Origin: Gammaproteobacteria bacterium
GTDB lineage: Bacteria; Pseudomonadota; Gammaproteobacteria; Steroidobacterales; Woeseiaceae
Assembly: GCA_022600955.1 (NCBI GenBank)
Contig: JAHZJK010000024.1
Location: forward strand, 310,003-374,002
Length of the DNA: 64,000 bases
Direction: 5' to 3'
The notes beneath the pieces were generated by a model that was not told where the DNA came from, ran no database searches, and saw nothing but the letters and a program-made list of their open reading frames with translations. Of this stretch, positions 51,879-60,618 are shown piece after piece (position 1 is the stretch's first letter; the number at the start of each line of letters is the position of its first letter). Both the position numbers and the translations under genes were made by a program.

Positions 51879-52982
51879 ATGGGGAGTTCGAAAATACAAC
51901 AACTAGAGAAAACTCTGCCGGGCTCGCAGTATCTTGATGCGGATCACTTCCGTCTTGAGCGTGATGCCATCTTTCATCGCGAGTGGTTTTGCGTTGGTCG
52001 TCGCGAGGGACTGGACCGCAAAGGCCATTATCGCGCTGTCAATGTCCTCGGTGAAAGCCTGCTACTTGTCTGCGACGAAGATGGCACGCTACGGGGTTTC
52101 AATAATGTGTGTCGCCATCGCGGTGCTGAGCTTGTTCGCGCGGATGGTGAAGCCGAACAGTGCGGGTCGTTCAAGGCGGGTATCCGTTGCCCGTATCACT
52201 CCTGGAATTATCACCTGAGTGGTGAGCTGCACAGTACACCGCACATTAATATCGATAAAACCGACAAGGGACTGCACCAGGTCGATGTCGATACCTGGGG
52301 TGGCTATGTCTTTGTACGAGTCATCGCGGGCAAACAGTCGCTTGCCGATATGCTCGGCGGAATACCTGCGCGGGTCATACGCTACCCGCTGCAGCAACTA
52401 CGGGTTGGACATCGCATCGACTATACGGTTGCGGCCAATTGGAAGGTGATACTTGAAAATTACAACGAGTGTTACCACTGCGCCGGTGTGCATCCCGAGC
52501 TTTGCAAAGTAGTACCTGCTTTTCGCCAGGGTGGAGGCACCGGGCTTGACTGGGATCGTGGCATTGAGCAGCGAGAGGGCACCAATACTTTTACCTTGAC
52601 CGGAACAAGCAATCGCGCGCCGTTCGCTGAGCTCAATGATGACGAACGGGTGCGTCACAAGGGTGAACTGGCGTATCCGAACCTGATGCTGAGTCTGTCT
52701 ATGGACCATGTTGCCTCGTTTACATTGTGGCCTCGGACACCCGGTCGCACCGACATCATCTGCGAATTTCTGTTCCACCCCGAAGAGATGGCAAGAAGTG
52801 ATTTCGACGCAAGCGATGCCGTTGAATTCTGGGACCTGGTGAACAGGCAGGACTGGGATATCTGCGCCAGCGTGCAGCGTGGCATGGGTTCGCGGGTTTT
52901 CGAAGCCGGCTACTACGGTCCAATGGAAGACCTGAGCCTGGACATTCGCAACTACGTACGCAGCAAGCTGCAGCGTCGCTAA
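51879..52982 (+). CDS. Rieske oxygenase of the betaine (GbcA-like) class
   Basis: A 367-residue terminal oxygenase with Rieske ligands Cys78-x-His80 ... Cys104-x2-His107 and a mononuclear site ENYNECYHCAGVHPE with Glu197 as bridging acid, His200 and His205. Glu instead of Asp puts it with quaternary-amine monooxygenases, as the protein at 28747. A long insert lies between the Rieske half-motifs (RADGEAEQCGSFKAGI). No reductase is adjacent. It diverges from an FAD oxidoreductase. The likely reaction is N-demethylation or hydroxylation of a betaine-like compound. Confidence 0.86.
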   Translation: MGSSKIQQLEKTLPGSQYLDADHFRLERDAIFHREWFCVGRREGLDRKGHYRAVNVLGESLLLVCDEDGTLRGFNNVCRHRGAELVRADGEAEQCGSFKAGIRCPYHSWNYHLSGELHSTPHINIDKTDKGLHQVDVDTWGGYVFVRVIAGKQSLADMLGGIPARVIRYPLQQLRVGHRIDYTVAANWKVILENYNECYHCAGVHPELCKVVPAFRQGGGTGLDWDRGIEQREGTNTFTLTGTSNRAPFAELNDDERVRHKGELAYPNLMLSLSMDHVASFTLWPRTPGRTDIICEFLFHPEEMARSDFDASDAVEFWDLVNRQDWDICASVQRGMGSRVFEAGYYGPMEDLSLDIRNYVRSKLQRR

Positions 52983-53050
52983 GGGTTGGCGAACACGCAA
53001 CAACTTGTCACACTCCTGCGACCAATCTGTTTGAGCTGAGCAAGCCCGCC

Positions 53051-55075
53051 GTGCACGAGACCGATAGCGATTCGCCAAAAGCGTCATTTGACCGCGCCAC
53101 CACGTTTTTGCGGGCTGGCGACGCGGTGCTTGCAGAACGCATCTGTCGGCAAGCGCTCAACGCGCATCCACGCGACGTCAATCTGCTGTGTTTGCTGGGA
53201 GCGACTCTCATAAAGCAGGAAAAGGCGTCGGATGCGGAGAACACATTGTCTCGTGCTGCGCGCATCGCCGCAGATTTCTCCCGGGCACATGAGGGCCTTG
53301 CCGAGGCACTTATCATGCAGGGCAAGTTGCCGGAAGCGCTGCACTCGCTAAAACGCGCGGCCGAACTCGAGCCAGGTAGCTCATCGATCCGGATGAAGAA
53401 GGCGCAGGTGTTGACGGCGTTGGGACGAGACGATGAAGCCACGAACGAGTTCGAGGAATCTTTCAAACTTACGCCGCACCGTGCAGAACTCGTTCGGGGA
53501 CTCGGGTTGCAGCGCATGGGCAACATCAAGGAAGCCGAGAAGATCTACCGCGATGTTCTGCTGAAGGACCCGGCCAATGTTGACGCGTTGCGCTTACTGG
53601 CAGGCGTTGCAATGCGCGCCAAGCAATGGGGTGATGCTGAAGCCTTGCTTGAAAAGGCGCTCGACATCGCACCCGACTTTTTCCAGGGGTGGATGGATCT
53701 TGGGCTTGCACGCCAGGAACAGGACAAAATGGAGTCGGCCCTGGAGGCATTCAAGCGTGTTACGCAGCTTGAGCCCAACAAGCCTAATGGTTTTGCAGCC
53801 GCAGGCACAACCAGCGCGATGGCCGGTTGGCACGAAGACTCGATCAGCTGGTTTGAAGAAGCGATCGAGAAAGATCCCGGGCATCCAGGTGCGCTGTCGG
53901 GACTTGGCCATGTATTCAAGACAGTGGGTCGACAAGAGGACGCGATCGATAGTTATCGTCGTTGTGTGCGACACAACCCGGACCACGGTGAGTCCTGGTG
54001 GAGTCTCGCGAATCTCCAGACGTTTCGTTTTGATGATGAGGATGTGGCGATCATGGAGCAGCAGCTGGAGTTGCCAGATCTGCACGATGAAATGAGAGCG
54101 AATTTCGAGTTTGCGCTGGGCAAGGCGTATGAGGACCGCAAGGACTATGACAGGGCATTCATGCACTACGAAGCAGGCAACGCCAATCGCCGCCAGCGGG
54201 AAAACTATGACCCGGTGCAAACGGTCGATGTGCACGACCAGTTCATCAACACGTTTACGTCCGAATTTCTGGCCTCGAAGAGTAGCGCAGGCGATGACAG
54301 CAATGCGCCGATACTGATAGTCGGGTTGCCACGTTCCGGTTCCACACTAATTGAGCAAATTCTGGCGAGCCATCCGCAGGTCGAAGGAACTCATGAATTG
54401 CCGGACCTCGGGCGTGTTGCCCGTATGATCGGTACGCAACGTGATGACCAGAAGTCCTACCCATCTGTAATTTCACATCTCGATGATCATGAATTCGCGG
54501 AGCTCGGGCGCGACTATCTGCAACGGACAACGAAGTATCGGCTTGAAGGTCTGCCGCGTTTCACTGACAAGCTGCCGAACAACTTTGTGCATGTTGGTTT
54601 TCTGCATCTGATCTTGCCGAACGCAAAGATTATCAATGCCAGGCGGCACCCACTCGATAGTTGCCTGGGCAGTTTCAAACAGCTTTTTGCCCGTGGCCAG
54701 CCGTTTACCTACGACCAGTTCGAGCTTGGCGAGTTCTACATGCAATATCAGCAACTGATGGATCACTGGCATGCAGTGTTGCCGGGCAAGGTGCTGGATG
54801 TTCAATACGAGAACGTTGTCGATGACCTGGAGACCGAGGTAAGGCGCATTCTGGAATACTGCGACTTGCCCTGGGACGATGCCTGCCTGCGGTTCTGGGA
54901 GACTGATCGTGCCGTGAAGACGGCCAGCTCCGAACAGGTCCGCAAGCCGATCTACGCGAGTTCGAAACACCTTTGGCGCAATTACGAATCGCACCTGCAG
55001 CCGTTGATAGAGGTTTTGGAGCCTTTGTTAGCCGAGCTGCCGCTGGAATGGCGACCGGATTCTACAGGACGCTAG
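53051..55075 (+). CDS. TPR-repeat protein with C-terminal sulfotransferase domain
   Basis: A 674-residue protein beginning at GTG 53051. Residues about 10-390 contain roughly ten TPR units (for example NVDALRLLAGVAMRAKQWGDAEALLEKALDIAP). From about 415 a sulfotransferase domain starts with the PAPS-binding P-loop PILIVGLPRSGSTLIEQIL, and KIINARRHPLDSCLGSF forms the 3'-phosphate site. It would sulfate a peptide or protein partner held by the TPR array, as tyrosylprotein sulfotransferases do. It is convergent with an Asp/Asn hydroxylase-like gene and near a TonB receptor, a combination that may act together. The stop shares CTAG with the neighbour. Confidence 0.86.
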   Translation: MHETDSDSPKASFDRATTFLRAGDAVLAERICRQALNAHPRDVNLLCLLGATLIKQEKASDAENTLSRAARIAADFSRAHEGLAEALIMQGKLPEALHSLKRAAELEPGSSSIRMKKAQVLTALGRDDEATNEFEESFKLTPHRAELVRGLGLQRMGNIKEAEKIYRDVLLKDPANVDALRLLAGVAMRAKQWGDAEALLEKALDIAPDFFQGWMDLGLARQEQDKMESALEAFKRVTQLEPNKPNGFAAAGTTSAMAGWHEDSISWFEEAIEKDPGHPGALSGLGHVFKTVGRQEDAIDSYRRCVRHNPDHGESWWSLANLQTFRFDDEDVAIMEQQLELPDLHDEMRANFEFALGKAYEDRKDYDRAFMHYEAGNANRRQRENYDPVQTVDVHDQFINTFTSEFLASKSSAGDDSNAPILIVGLPRSGSTLIEQILASHPQVEGTHELPDLGRVARMIGTQRDDQKSYPSVISHLDDHEFAELGRDYLQRTTKYRLEGLPRFTDKLPNNFVHVGFLHLILPNAKIINARRHPLDSCLGSFKQLFARGQPFTYDQFELGEFYMQYQQLMDHWHAVLPGKVLDVQYENVVDDLETEVRRILEYCDLPWDDACLRFWETDRAVKTASSEQVRKPIYASSKHLWRNYESHLQPLIEVLEPLLAELPLEWRPDSTGR

Positions 55076-55635
55076 CTAAGCCGCTCACCCACCTCGTCCG
55101 GTGGCATGTAGTCAAAAATAAATGAGATGCGATCTTCGTTGCCGCTGTTCATTACGCTGTGCGTTTTTTGATTGTTGATTTCGTACGCTTCGCCTGGCTG
55201 CATGCGAAAAGGCTTGCCGTCGATCATGAATCGCACACGATTGTTAGTTGTAATCGGAACATGAATGCGGTGGCTGCGCCGAAACGTTGCGTGGCTGTCA
55301 AAATGCGGGTTGATACGGCCGCCTGCCAGTAGTTTTGCCGCCATGGCGCGGATGATGATGCCACCCGGCGGATAGTGACGCTCGATAAGGTCGTGCATGA
55401 CCGGTATCGCGCTTGGCGAGAGACTGTCCCAGCCATCCTCTTTGCTGACCGCAAGCTTGTCCATCGAACCGTCACAAAAGACCAGCACGACAGATTGAGT
55501 CTGCTTGTGCACCTCATAGTCATTCTGCCGGCTCTGGTTGTTAAGCCAGGCGCTGCTATCAAGTTTCAGGATCGCATTGCTCAGGTCGCCAGCGTCGACT
55601 GGACCGAGCGATTTCATGGCTTCGTCAATGTTCAT
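55072..55635 (-). CDS. Aspartyl/asparaginyl beta-hydroxylase-like Fe(II)/2-oxoglutarate enzyme
   Basis: A 187-residue cupin-like protein. His111 and Asp113 (NPHFDSH) with His159 (KTHSVMN) form the predicted iron facial triad, and Arg169 (EDRISFIFDY) is well placed to bind 2-oxoglutarate. RRSHRIHVPITTNNRVRFMIDG is typical of the Asp/Asn beta-hydroxylase domain. It should hydroxylate a residue of a protein or peptide, or a small molecule. Its promoter region is shared with the divergent TonB-dependent receptor (178 bases between start codons). Confidence 0.82.
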   Translation of the reverse strand: MNIDEAMKSLGPVDAGDLSNAILKLDSSAWLNNQSRQNDYEVHKQTQSVVLVFCDGSMDKLAVSKEDGWDSLSPSAIPVMHDLIERHYPPGGIIIRAMAAKLLAGGRINPHFDSHATFRRSHRIHVPITTNNRVRFMIDGKPFRMQPGEAYEINNQKTHSVMNSGNEDRISFIFDYMPPDEVGERLS

Positions 55636-55813
55636 AGGCAGGGAAACATAGCAAAACGACCCCGCGTTGCAAAATAGCTACCAATTGTGGTTTTCGGCGC
55701 CGTTATGCCGTTCTGGTTGTTGTGCCGCGGCAAAAAATGGTAGTAGACTGATTATAAGTCATGTCCGCAAAGACATTGACCAAGAGCCAACAAAAAAACC
55801 GGGGGGTTGATGC

Positions 55814-58210
55814 ATGGCTGCGATCACAGAAGACAACGGGGTTCCTGTAAAGAGTGCGCTCGCCGCCGCAGTAGGAATGGCGGTTGCTGGCTATGCTGAC
55901 GACGTGCAGGCACAGGGTGACGGTGCCAGTTCCGGTGGTATCGAGGAAATTACGGTTACAGCCAGAAAGCGTGAGGAGAGCCTGCAAGATATCTCCGGTA
56001 GCGTACAGGCTTTGACGGGTGCAGACCTGCAGCGGCAGGGCCTCGTCAACCTCGAAGACACGATTCGCATGCTGCCCAGCGTCAACCACATTGGTGGCAC
56101 GGCAGGTGCAAACAAAATTATTTTCCGGGGTGTATCGGATAATCCGGGTGCGTTTATCGCCGCGTCCTCGGCAGCGTTGTACATTGACGAGCAACCGCTG
56201 ACGCAGTTCTCTATCAATCCCGAGCCGCGCATGATCGACATAGAGCGCGTTGAGTCGCTGGCGGGCCCGCAGGGCACGCTGTACGGCGATAGTTCTCAGT
56301 CGGGCACATTGCGTATCATCACAAACAAGCCGGACCCAACCGGGTTCGAGGCTCGCAGTGACTTCATGGTTCGCGCTGGCGAAGACTCGTCCGAAAGTTA
56401 TGAGGTAAGCGGCATGTTGAACATGCCTTTGGCGGAAGACAAATTCGCTGTTCGCCTGGTCGGCTTTTCGGCGACCGATGGTGGCTTTATCGACAACGTC
56501 CTGGGCGTCTCTCCGATGCAGGGTACGAAAGACAACTCGGATGCGGTCGGCGAGGACATTAACGAAGTTAAGCACGTCGGCGGTCGACTGTCTGCCAAGT
56601 GGTTTATCAACGATGACTGGTCGTTGATGACCAGCTTCATTTCGCAGCAGACCAAGTCCGGTGCGCGCAACGATTTCAATCCCGAAGTTGGCGATCTGAA
56701 AACGGTAAAATTCTACCGCGACACGCGCGACGACAGCTGGACCCAGGGCGCGTTGACGCTTGAAGGCAAGATTGGTGAGCTGGACCTGATCTCGATCACG
56801 AGCTATTTCGATCGAAGAATTGACTATGTCTTTGACCGCACCGCGTATTCAGCCTACTTCAATTACAATTTTTGCCCCGTGTATGCGACCTATTGCTGGT
56901 CCGGCACGACGCAAGCTAACCAGGATACGGTAGGCTTCAACACGCTGAAGCAGAATAACGAGCGGTTTACGCAGGAATTTCGCTTGTCACAATCTGCTGA
57001 CAACTACCGCTGGGTACTCGGTGCCTTCTACGAAGACAAGGCTGAGAAATGGGAGTATCGGGCGGTGACGCCGGAGTTCCTGGACTCACTGGCGTATTAC
57101 TACTGGACGAATATCTACGCACCGTCCGGAGTGGATCCATCCTGGTGGCTGTCCGTCGATGACACGGAGTGGGATCAGTGGGCTGTGTTCGGCAACTTTA
57201 CTTACGACTTTACGGAACAGTTTTCTGCAGAGGTCGGCTTTCGCTATTTTGATCAGACGAGCGATCGTACCTACTTCGTCGATAAACCATTCATTATCGC
57301 GCCCGGCGTCTGGCCAGACTTTGCGCGGCCGAAGGGCGGTAATGACGATTTCGTGCCGAAGTTCACGCTGACTTACCGGCTGGACGACGAGAAGCTCGTC
57401 TACGCGCTCTATTCTGAAGGCTTTCGTGCCGGCGGCGGTAATCGTAACAGGACCCCGTTCACAGTATTTCCGGCAGCGTTTGAGCCAGATCTCCTGAAGA
57501 ATTTCGAGTTTGGTGCGAAGACGCGCTGGCTTGACGGGAAGCTGCAGGTCAATGCCACTGCGTACTTTGGCAAGTGGGAGAGCTACCAGATCGAGGTTGT
57601 CGACCCAAGTAATCGGGTTTGCGGTCCCGGCGAGGTTCCTGATGTTGATCTTTGCGGTCAGCCATTCCAGGTTGTAGTCGCCAATGTGGGTGACGCCGAT
57701 CAGACGGGCGTCGAACTTGAAGTCCGCGCTGCGCCGAATGACCGCGTTGATTTTGGTTTGAATTTTGGCTGGGTTGAGGCGGAAACGGCACAGGACTTTA
57801 CGGTCACGACGCTCGTACCGAAAGGCACGCAGTTGCCAAACGTGCCTGAAATAAAGTTCAACACCTATCTGCAGTACACCTGGCCGGTCGCTAATGGCGA
57901 TGCTGACATGTATGTTCGTGGCCAGTACAGCTGGCAGGACGAGTCCAGGAACCAGCTCGAAAACTTCGATCATGATCCCGGAACCACCGGTGCTGCGACA
58001 TTCATCCAACCGTCCTACGGCATTGCAGACCTGCGCATCGGGCTGAGCAATGAGAGCTGGTCACTGGAAGGGTTTGCGAGCAATCTGTTCGACGAGCGCG
58101 CGGTTATTTATGACGATCCGTTCTTCTTCGACACATTCTTCGGCCAGCGCCGGCAGACGACCAATCGTCCAAGAGAGTTTGGCGTGCGTTTCTCGTACAC
58201 GTGGAACTAG
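55814..58210 (+). CDS. TonB-dependent outer-membrane receptor
   Basis: A 798-residue receptor. The signal region is residues 1-35 (cleavage near VQAQ-GDG), followed by a TonB-box-like EEITVTARKR (44-53). The plug domain contains NLEDTIRMLPSV, IIFRGVSDNPG and IDIERVESLAGPQGTLYGDSSQSGTLRIITNKP. The 22-strand barrel ends with the aromatic terminus FGVRFSYTWN needed for assembly. A strong terminator follows. The class resembles receptors for complex organic compounds rather than siderophores. A tetrapyrrole or amine ligand would fit other genes in the window, but its distance from them makes the link weak. GGGGGG precedes ATG 55814. Confidence 0.9.
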   Translation: MAAITEDNGVPVKSALAAAVGMAVAGYADDVQAQGDGASSGGIEEITVTARKREESLQDISGSVQALTGADLQRQGLVNLEDTIRMLPSVNHIGGTAGANKIIFRGVSDNPGAFIAASSAALYIDEQPLTQFSINPEPRMIDIERVESLAGPQGTLYGDSSQSGTLRIITNKPDPTGFEARSDFMVRAGEDSSESYEVSGMLNMPLAEDKFAVRLVGFSATDGGFIDNVLGVSPMQGTKDNSDAVGEDINEVKHVGGRLSAKWFINDDWSLMTSFISQQTKSGARNDFNPEVGDLKTVKFYRDTRDDSWTQGALTLEGKIGELDLISITSYFDRRIDYVFDRTAYSAYFNYNFCPVYATYCWSGTTQANQDTVGFNTLKQNNERFTQEFRLSQSADNYRWVLGAFYEDKAEKWEYRAVTPEFLDSLAYYYWTNIYAPSGVDPSWWLSVDDTEWDQWAVFGNFTYDFTEQFSAEVGFRYFDQTSDRTYFVDKPFIIAPGVWPDFARPKGGNDDFVPKFTLTYRLDDEKLVYALYSEGFRAGGGNRNRTPFTVFPAAFEPDLLKNFEFGAKTRWLDGKLQVNATAYFGKWESYQIEVVDPSNRVCGPGEVPDVDLCGQPFQVVVANVGDADQTGVELEVRAAPNDRVDFGLNFGWVEAETAQDFTVTTLVPKGTQLPNVPEIKFNTYLQYTWPVANGDADMYVRGQYSWQDESRNQLENFDHDPGTTGAATFIQPSYGIADLRIGLSNESWSLEGFASNLFDERAVIYDDPFFFDTFFGQRRQTTNRPREFGVRFSYTWN

Positions 58211-58228
58211 TCAACACGACAGAGCAGC

Positions 58229-58256
58229 AAAAAGGGCAGCTTCGGCTGCCTTTTTT
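58229..58256. terminator. Rho-independent terminator (GGCAGC-TTCG-GCTGCC)
   Basis: A perfect 6-bp GC stem closed by the very stable TTCG tetraloop, flanked by a run of A before and six T after, so it can stop transcription from both sides. It lies 18 bases after the TonB receptor stop and overlaps the last codons of the convergent methyltransferase gene. Confidence 0.92.
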
Positions 58257-59631
58257 ATTCCGCATCAATCGGTACCAGGTAACCATTCTCAAGCAGCGTT
58301 CTGGTTGTCTCAAGCAGCTCGCGTGACAGCTCAGTTGCGTCATCACCGTTTCGTGGCAACAGCAGCTCGATACACGCCTGGACATCTCGCGTACCGTCAT
58401 GCAGCTCGACGTAGGCTGCAACCTCTTCGCCGCCCAAAAACCTGCGCTGGCTGCGCAGCAGCGATGCGTCGCGAAGCGCTTCGTCATCGCAGAGCTGCAG
58501 AAAGTCAATTGCCGCAATGCCATTGCTGATTATCTGACCATCCAGCTTGAGGTCGTCCTCGACAATGTCGAAAACCTTCATCCAGTTATCGCCGCTGCGC
58601 CGGCGCAACGTCAGCAAGCCGGGATGGATGGCCTTCACGCCATGCTCGCGGAGGTAGTCGAGCCAGAGCGCAGTGTCGCTCGCCAGTGCGACGTCGCCGA
58701 CGATATCGGTGCTACGTTGACGCACATATTCCGCGGCGGGCAACGGCGTACTGTGGACGATCCACGCGTCGCAATCACGAATCCAGGAGGCAACCCGCGT
58801 GCTCCAGTGTTCATCGCCGAATTCGACCCACTCTGCGAGCATTTGCAGGTGGCCGCCTTCGACAAGGTAGACGGCCGATTCACGCACCAGCAGATGGCAA
58901 AAATCGTCCAGCAGCATTTCATTGTCGCGATAAACAAACGTGCTGCCGGGGGCGACAACAAAAGGCGGGTTGCTGATGATCCAGTCAAATTGCTCGCCAC
59001 GCACGGGATCAAACAGGCTGCCGGTCCGCGCATCGATATTAGGCAGCTCATTGAGCAAGGCATTGAGGCGCGTGTAGTGAATCGCTGCATCGCTGACGTC
59101 TGTAGCGACGACTTCAGCACTGATCTTTGCGGCGCAAACAGCATGCAGTCCACATCCGCAACCCAGGTCCAGAGTACGTGAGGCGGGTTTCGCCAGCATC
59201 ATGCGACGCAGGAAATTGCCCGAATGTGTGCTCGCGGGCAACACGAACTCGGCAGCGGCTGCAGTACCGAGAATGTAGAACGCATCTGAGGCAAACAACA
59301 TGTCATCGATTGCGACGATGACGATACTTGCTCGTGTCTTCCCGGCCACAGTCTCAAGCAACCCTAACTGCACCAGCAGTTCGCCCATAGCCGCTGGAAC
59401 GAGTTCCTCGACAATCGCGGAGTCGACTTGCTTACCCATCAAGAACAGACGCGCGAGCAGGTTCTCGAGATTAATCTCTCGCGTTGCGTCAAGCATCGCC
59501 TGTTCGTCGTCACGCGTGGGCGGCGACGATCTGCCAAAGCGCTCGCGAAGCGCGGACGCGGCGTAGCCATTCGTATGCAGAAAAGTTCGAATGTCCTGAG
59601 CTTCGCTGGCGCTGGGTAGTTGACGCATCAT
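58255..59631 (-). CDS. Class I SAM-dependent methyltransferase (PrmC/RsmC-like)
   Basis: A 458-residue protein. Residues about 1-150 form an N-terminal domain (winged-helix-like) of unknown role. The methyltransferase core has DLGCGCGLHAVCAAK (SAM motif I), VVATDVSDAAI, and the active-site tetrapeptide NPPF in DWIISNPPFVVAPG. NPPF/Y is found in enzymes that methylate the amide or amino nitrogen of Gln, adenine or guanine. The C-terminal 150 residues are an extra domain. It is next to the TonB receptor but separated from it by the terminator. Target could be protein, rRNA or small molecule. Confidence 0.82.
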   Translation of the reverse strand: MMRQLPSASEAQDIRTFLHTNGYAASALRERFGRSSPPTRDDEQAMLDATREINLENLLARLFLMGKQVDSAIVEELVPAAMGELLVQLGLLETVAGKTRASIVIVAIDDMLFASDAFYILGTAAAAEFVLPASTHSGNFLRRMMLAKPASRTLDLGCGCGLHAVCAAKISAEVVATDVSDAAIHYTRLNALLNELPNIDARTGSLFDPVRGEQFDWIISNPPFVVAPGSTFVYRDNEMLLDDFCHLLVRESAVYLVEGGHLQMLAEWVEFGDEHWSTRVASWIRDCDAWIVHSTPLPAAEYVRQRSTDIVGDVALASDTALWLDYLREHGVKAIHPGLLTLRRRSGDNWMKVFDIVEDDLKLDGQIISNGIAAIDFLQLCDDEALRDASLLRSQRRFLGGEEVAAYVELHDGTRDVQACIELLLPRNGDDATELSRELLETTRTLLENGYLVPIDAE

Positions 59632-59733
59632 GGTTCACAGTTTAGCCGACGCAAGCTGCGTCAGCATTGTGATTTGACAGCCGCCGGTGCGAGTCGCGAC
59701 ACTGTCTGCTTCACAGGCATGAAGTCCGGTTAA

Positions 59734-60618
59734 TTGAATACCTTTAGAAATGCAATGCGGCAAAAGGACTTTGTCGTTACCGCTGAATTGCCATTACGCG
59801 CTGATACCAACGTCACTGAGCTGCGTACTACGGTCGATGGGCTGCTAGCGATGGTGGACGCATTGCAAATTTCTGACGATCGCGGTGCCGATGGCCACAT
59901 GTCGAGTCTTGCTGCAGCGAACATCGTCATGCAGCAGGGTGGTGATGCTGTTGTGCACATCAGTTGTCGTGATCGCAACCGGCTCGCATTGCAGGCGGAG
60001 CTTCTCGGTGCTGCCGCGATGGGTATCACGTCATTGCTGCTGGAACGCGGCGAGAAATTCCCTGTCAGCAGCGAGAAACGTCCCAAGGGTGTGTTCGAGA
60101 TTAATGCGAAGCAGCTCATGAAGCTTGCTCACCTGATCGGCAAGGAGCACGACCTCGTCTCTCCTCCCGGGTGGTTTCTGGGCTCCAATATCGTTGCGTT
60201 TGCTCCGGACGACGACTGGCAGCCGAGCCGTATCAGCAGCAAAATTGAAGCAGGCGCCAGTTTTTTCCTGACGCAGCCTTGCCTGCAGCCTGAGGTCGTC
60301 AGAAAGTACATGGCTCGCCTGGTCGGCCTCCATTTGCCGCACCGAGCCTCTGTGCTTGTCAACGTACCTTTACTGCAAGGAGCCAGCGACGTACGTCGTG
60401 TCAACGAGGTCTATGCCGGCTCGCCTGTCAGTGAGCAGGCGCCAGGTGACCTGGCCTTGCTGAGCGATCCTGCGCGCGCCGGGGTTGATGCGTTCTGTAA
60501 CATGGTTCGGGCTGTGCGCGACATTCCCGGTATCGCTGGCATCAATGTGTGGCATCAGGGTAGTGCTGAGAGCGTCGTAGCGGCATTGCAGCAGGCGGGC
60601 ATTTCCGCGCAGGACTAG
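59734..60618 (+). CDS. Methylenetetrahydrofolate reductase (MetF-like)
   Basis: A 294-residue TIM-barrel flavoprotein of the methylenetetrahydrofolate reductase family: VVTAELPLRADTN (with the Glu of AELPL in the place of the catalytic Glu), ALQISDDRGADGHMSSLAAANIV, HISCRDRNRLALQAELLGAAAMG and GASFFLTQPCLQPE. The start is TTG 59734 or ATG 59755; neither has a strong ribosome site. The HISCRDRNR and FFLTQP segments are typical. It interconverts methylene- and methyl-THF and would process one-carbon units from the GcvT-like and Rieske enzymes. The stop shares CTAG with the convergent gene. Confidence 0.82.
   Translation: MNTFRNAMRQKDFVVTAELPLRADTNVTELRTTVDGLLAMVDALQISDDRGADGHMSSLAAANIVMQQGGDAVVHISCRDRNRLALQAELLGAAAMGITSLLLERGEKFPVSSEKRPKGVFEINAKQLMKLAHLIGKEHDLVSPPGWFLGSNIVAFAPDDDWQPSRISSKIEAGASFFLTQPCLQPEVVRKYMARLVGLHLPHRASVLVNVPLLQGASDVRRVNEVYAGSPVSEQAPGDLALLSDPARAGVDAFCNMVRAVRDIPGIAGINVWHQGSAESVVAALQQAGISAQD

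Noticed and set aside
55748..55762. Crp/Fnr-like box before the TonB receptor (CTGAT-TATAA-GTCAT)
   Set aside because: The spacer is 5 instead of 4 bases and one arm is mismatched; not comparable to boxes A-D.
55703..56575. Minus-strand frame of 290 codons at the start of the receptor gene
   Set aside because: Antisense to signal and plug regions of the receptor, without homology or ribosome site.
57086..58009. Long open frame (307 codons) on the minus strand
   Set aside because: Lies inside the TonB receptor gene; product shows only the biased composition of an antisense frame.
58399..59181. Plus-strand frame of 260 codons inside the methyltransferase gene
   Set aside because: The minus-strand protein has the complete SAM and NPPF motifs; the plus frame has none.
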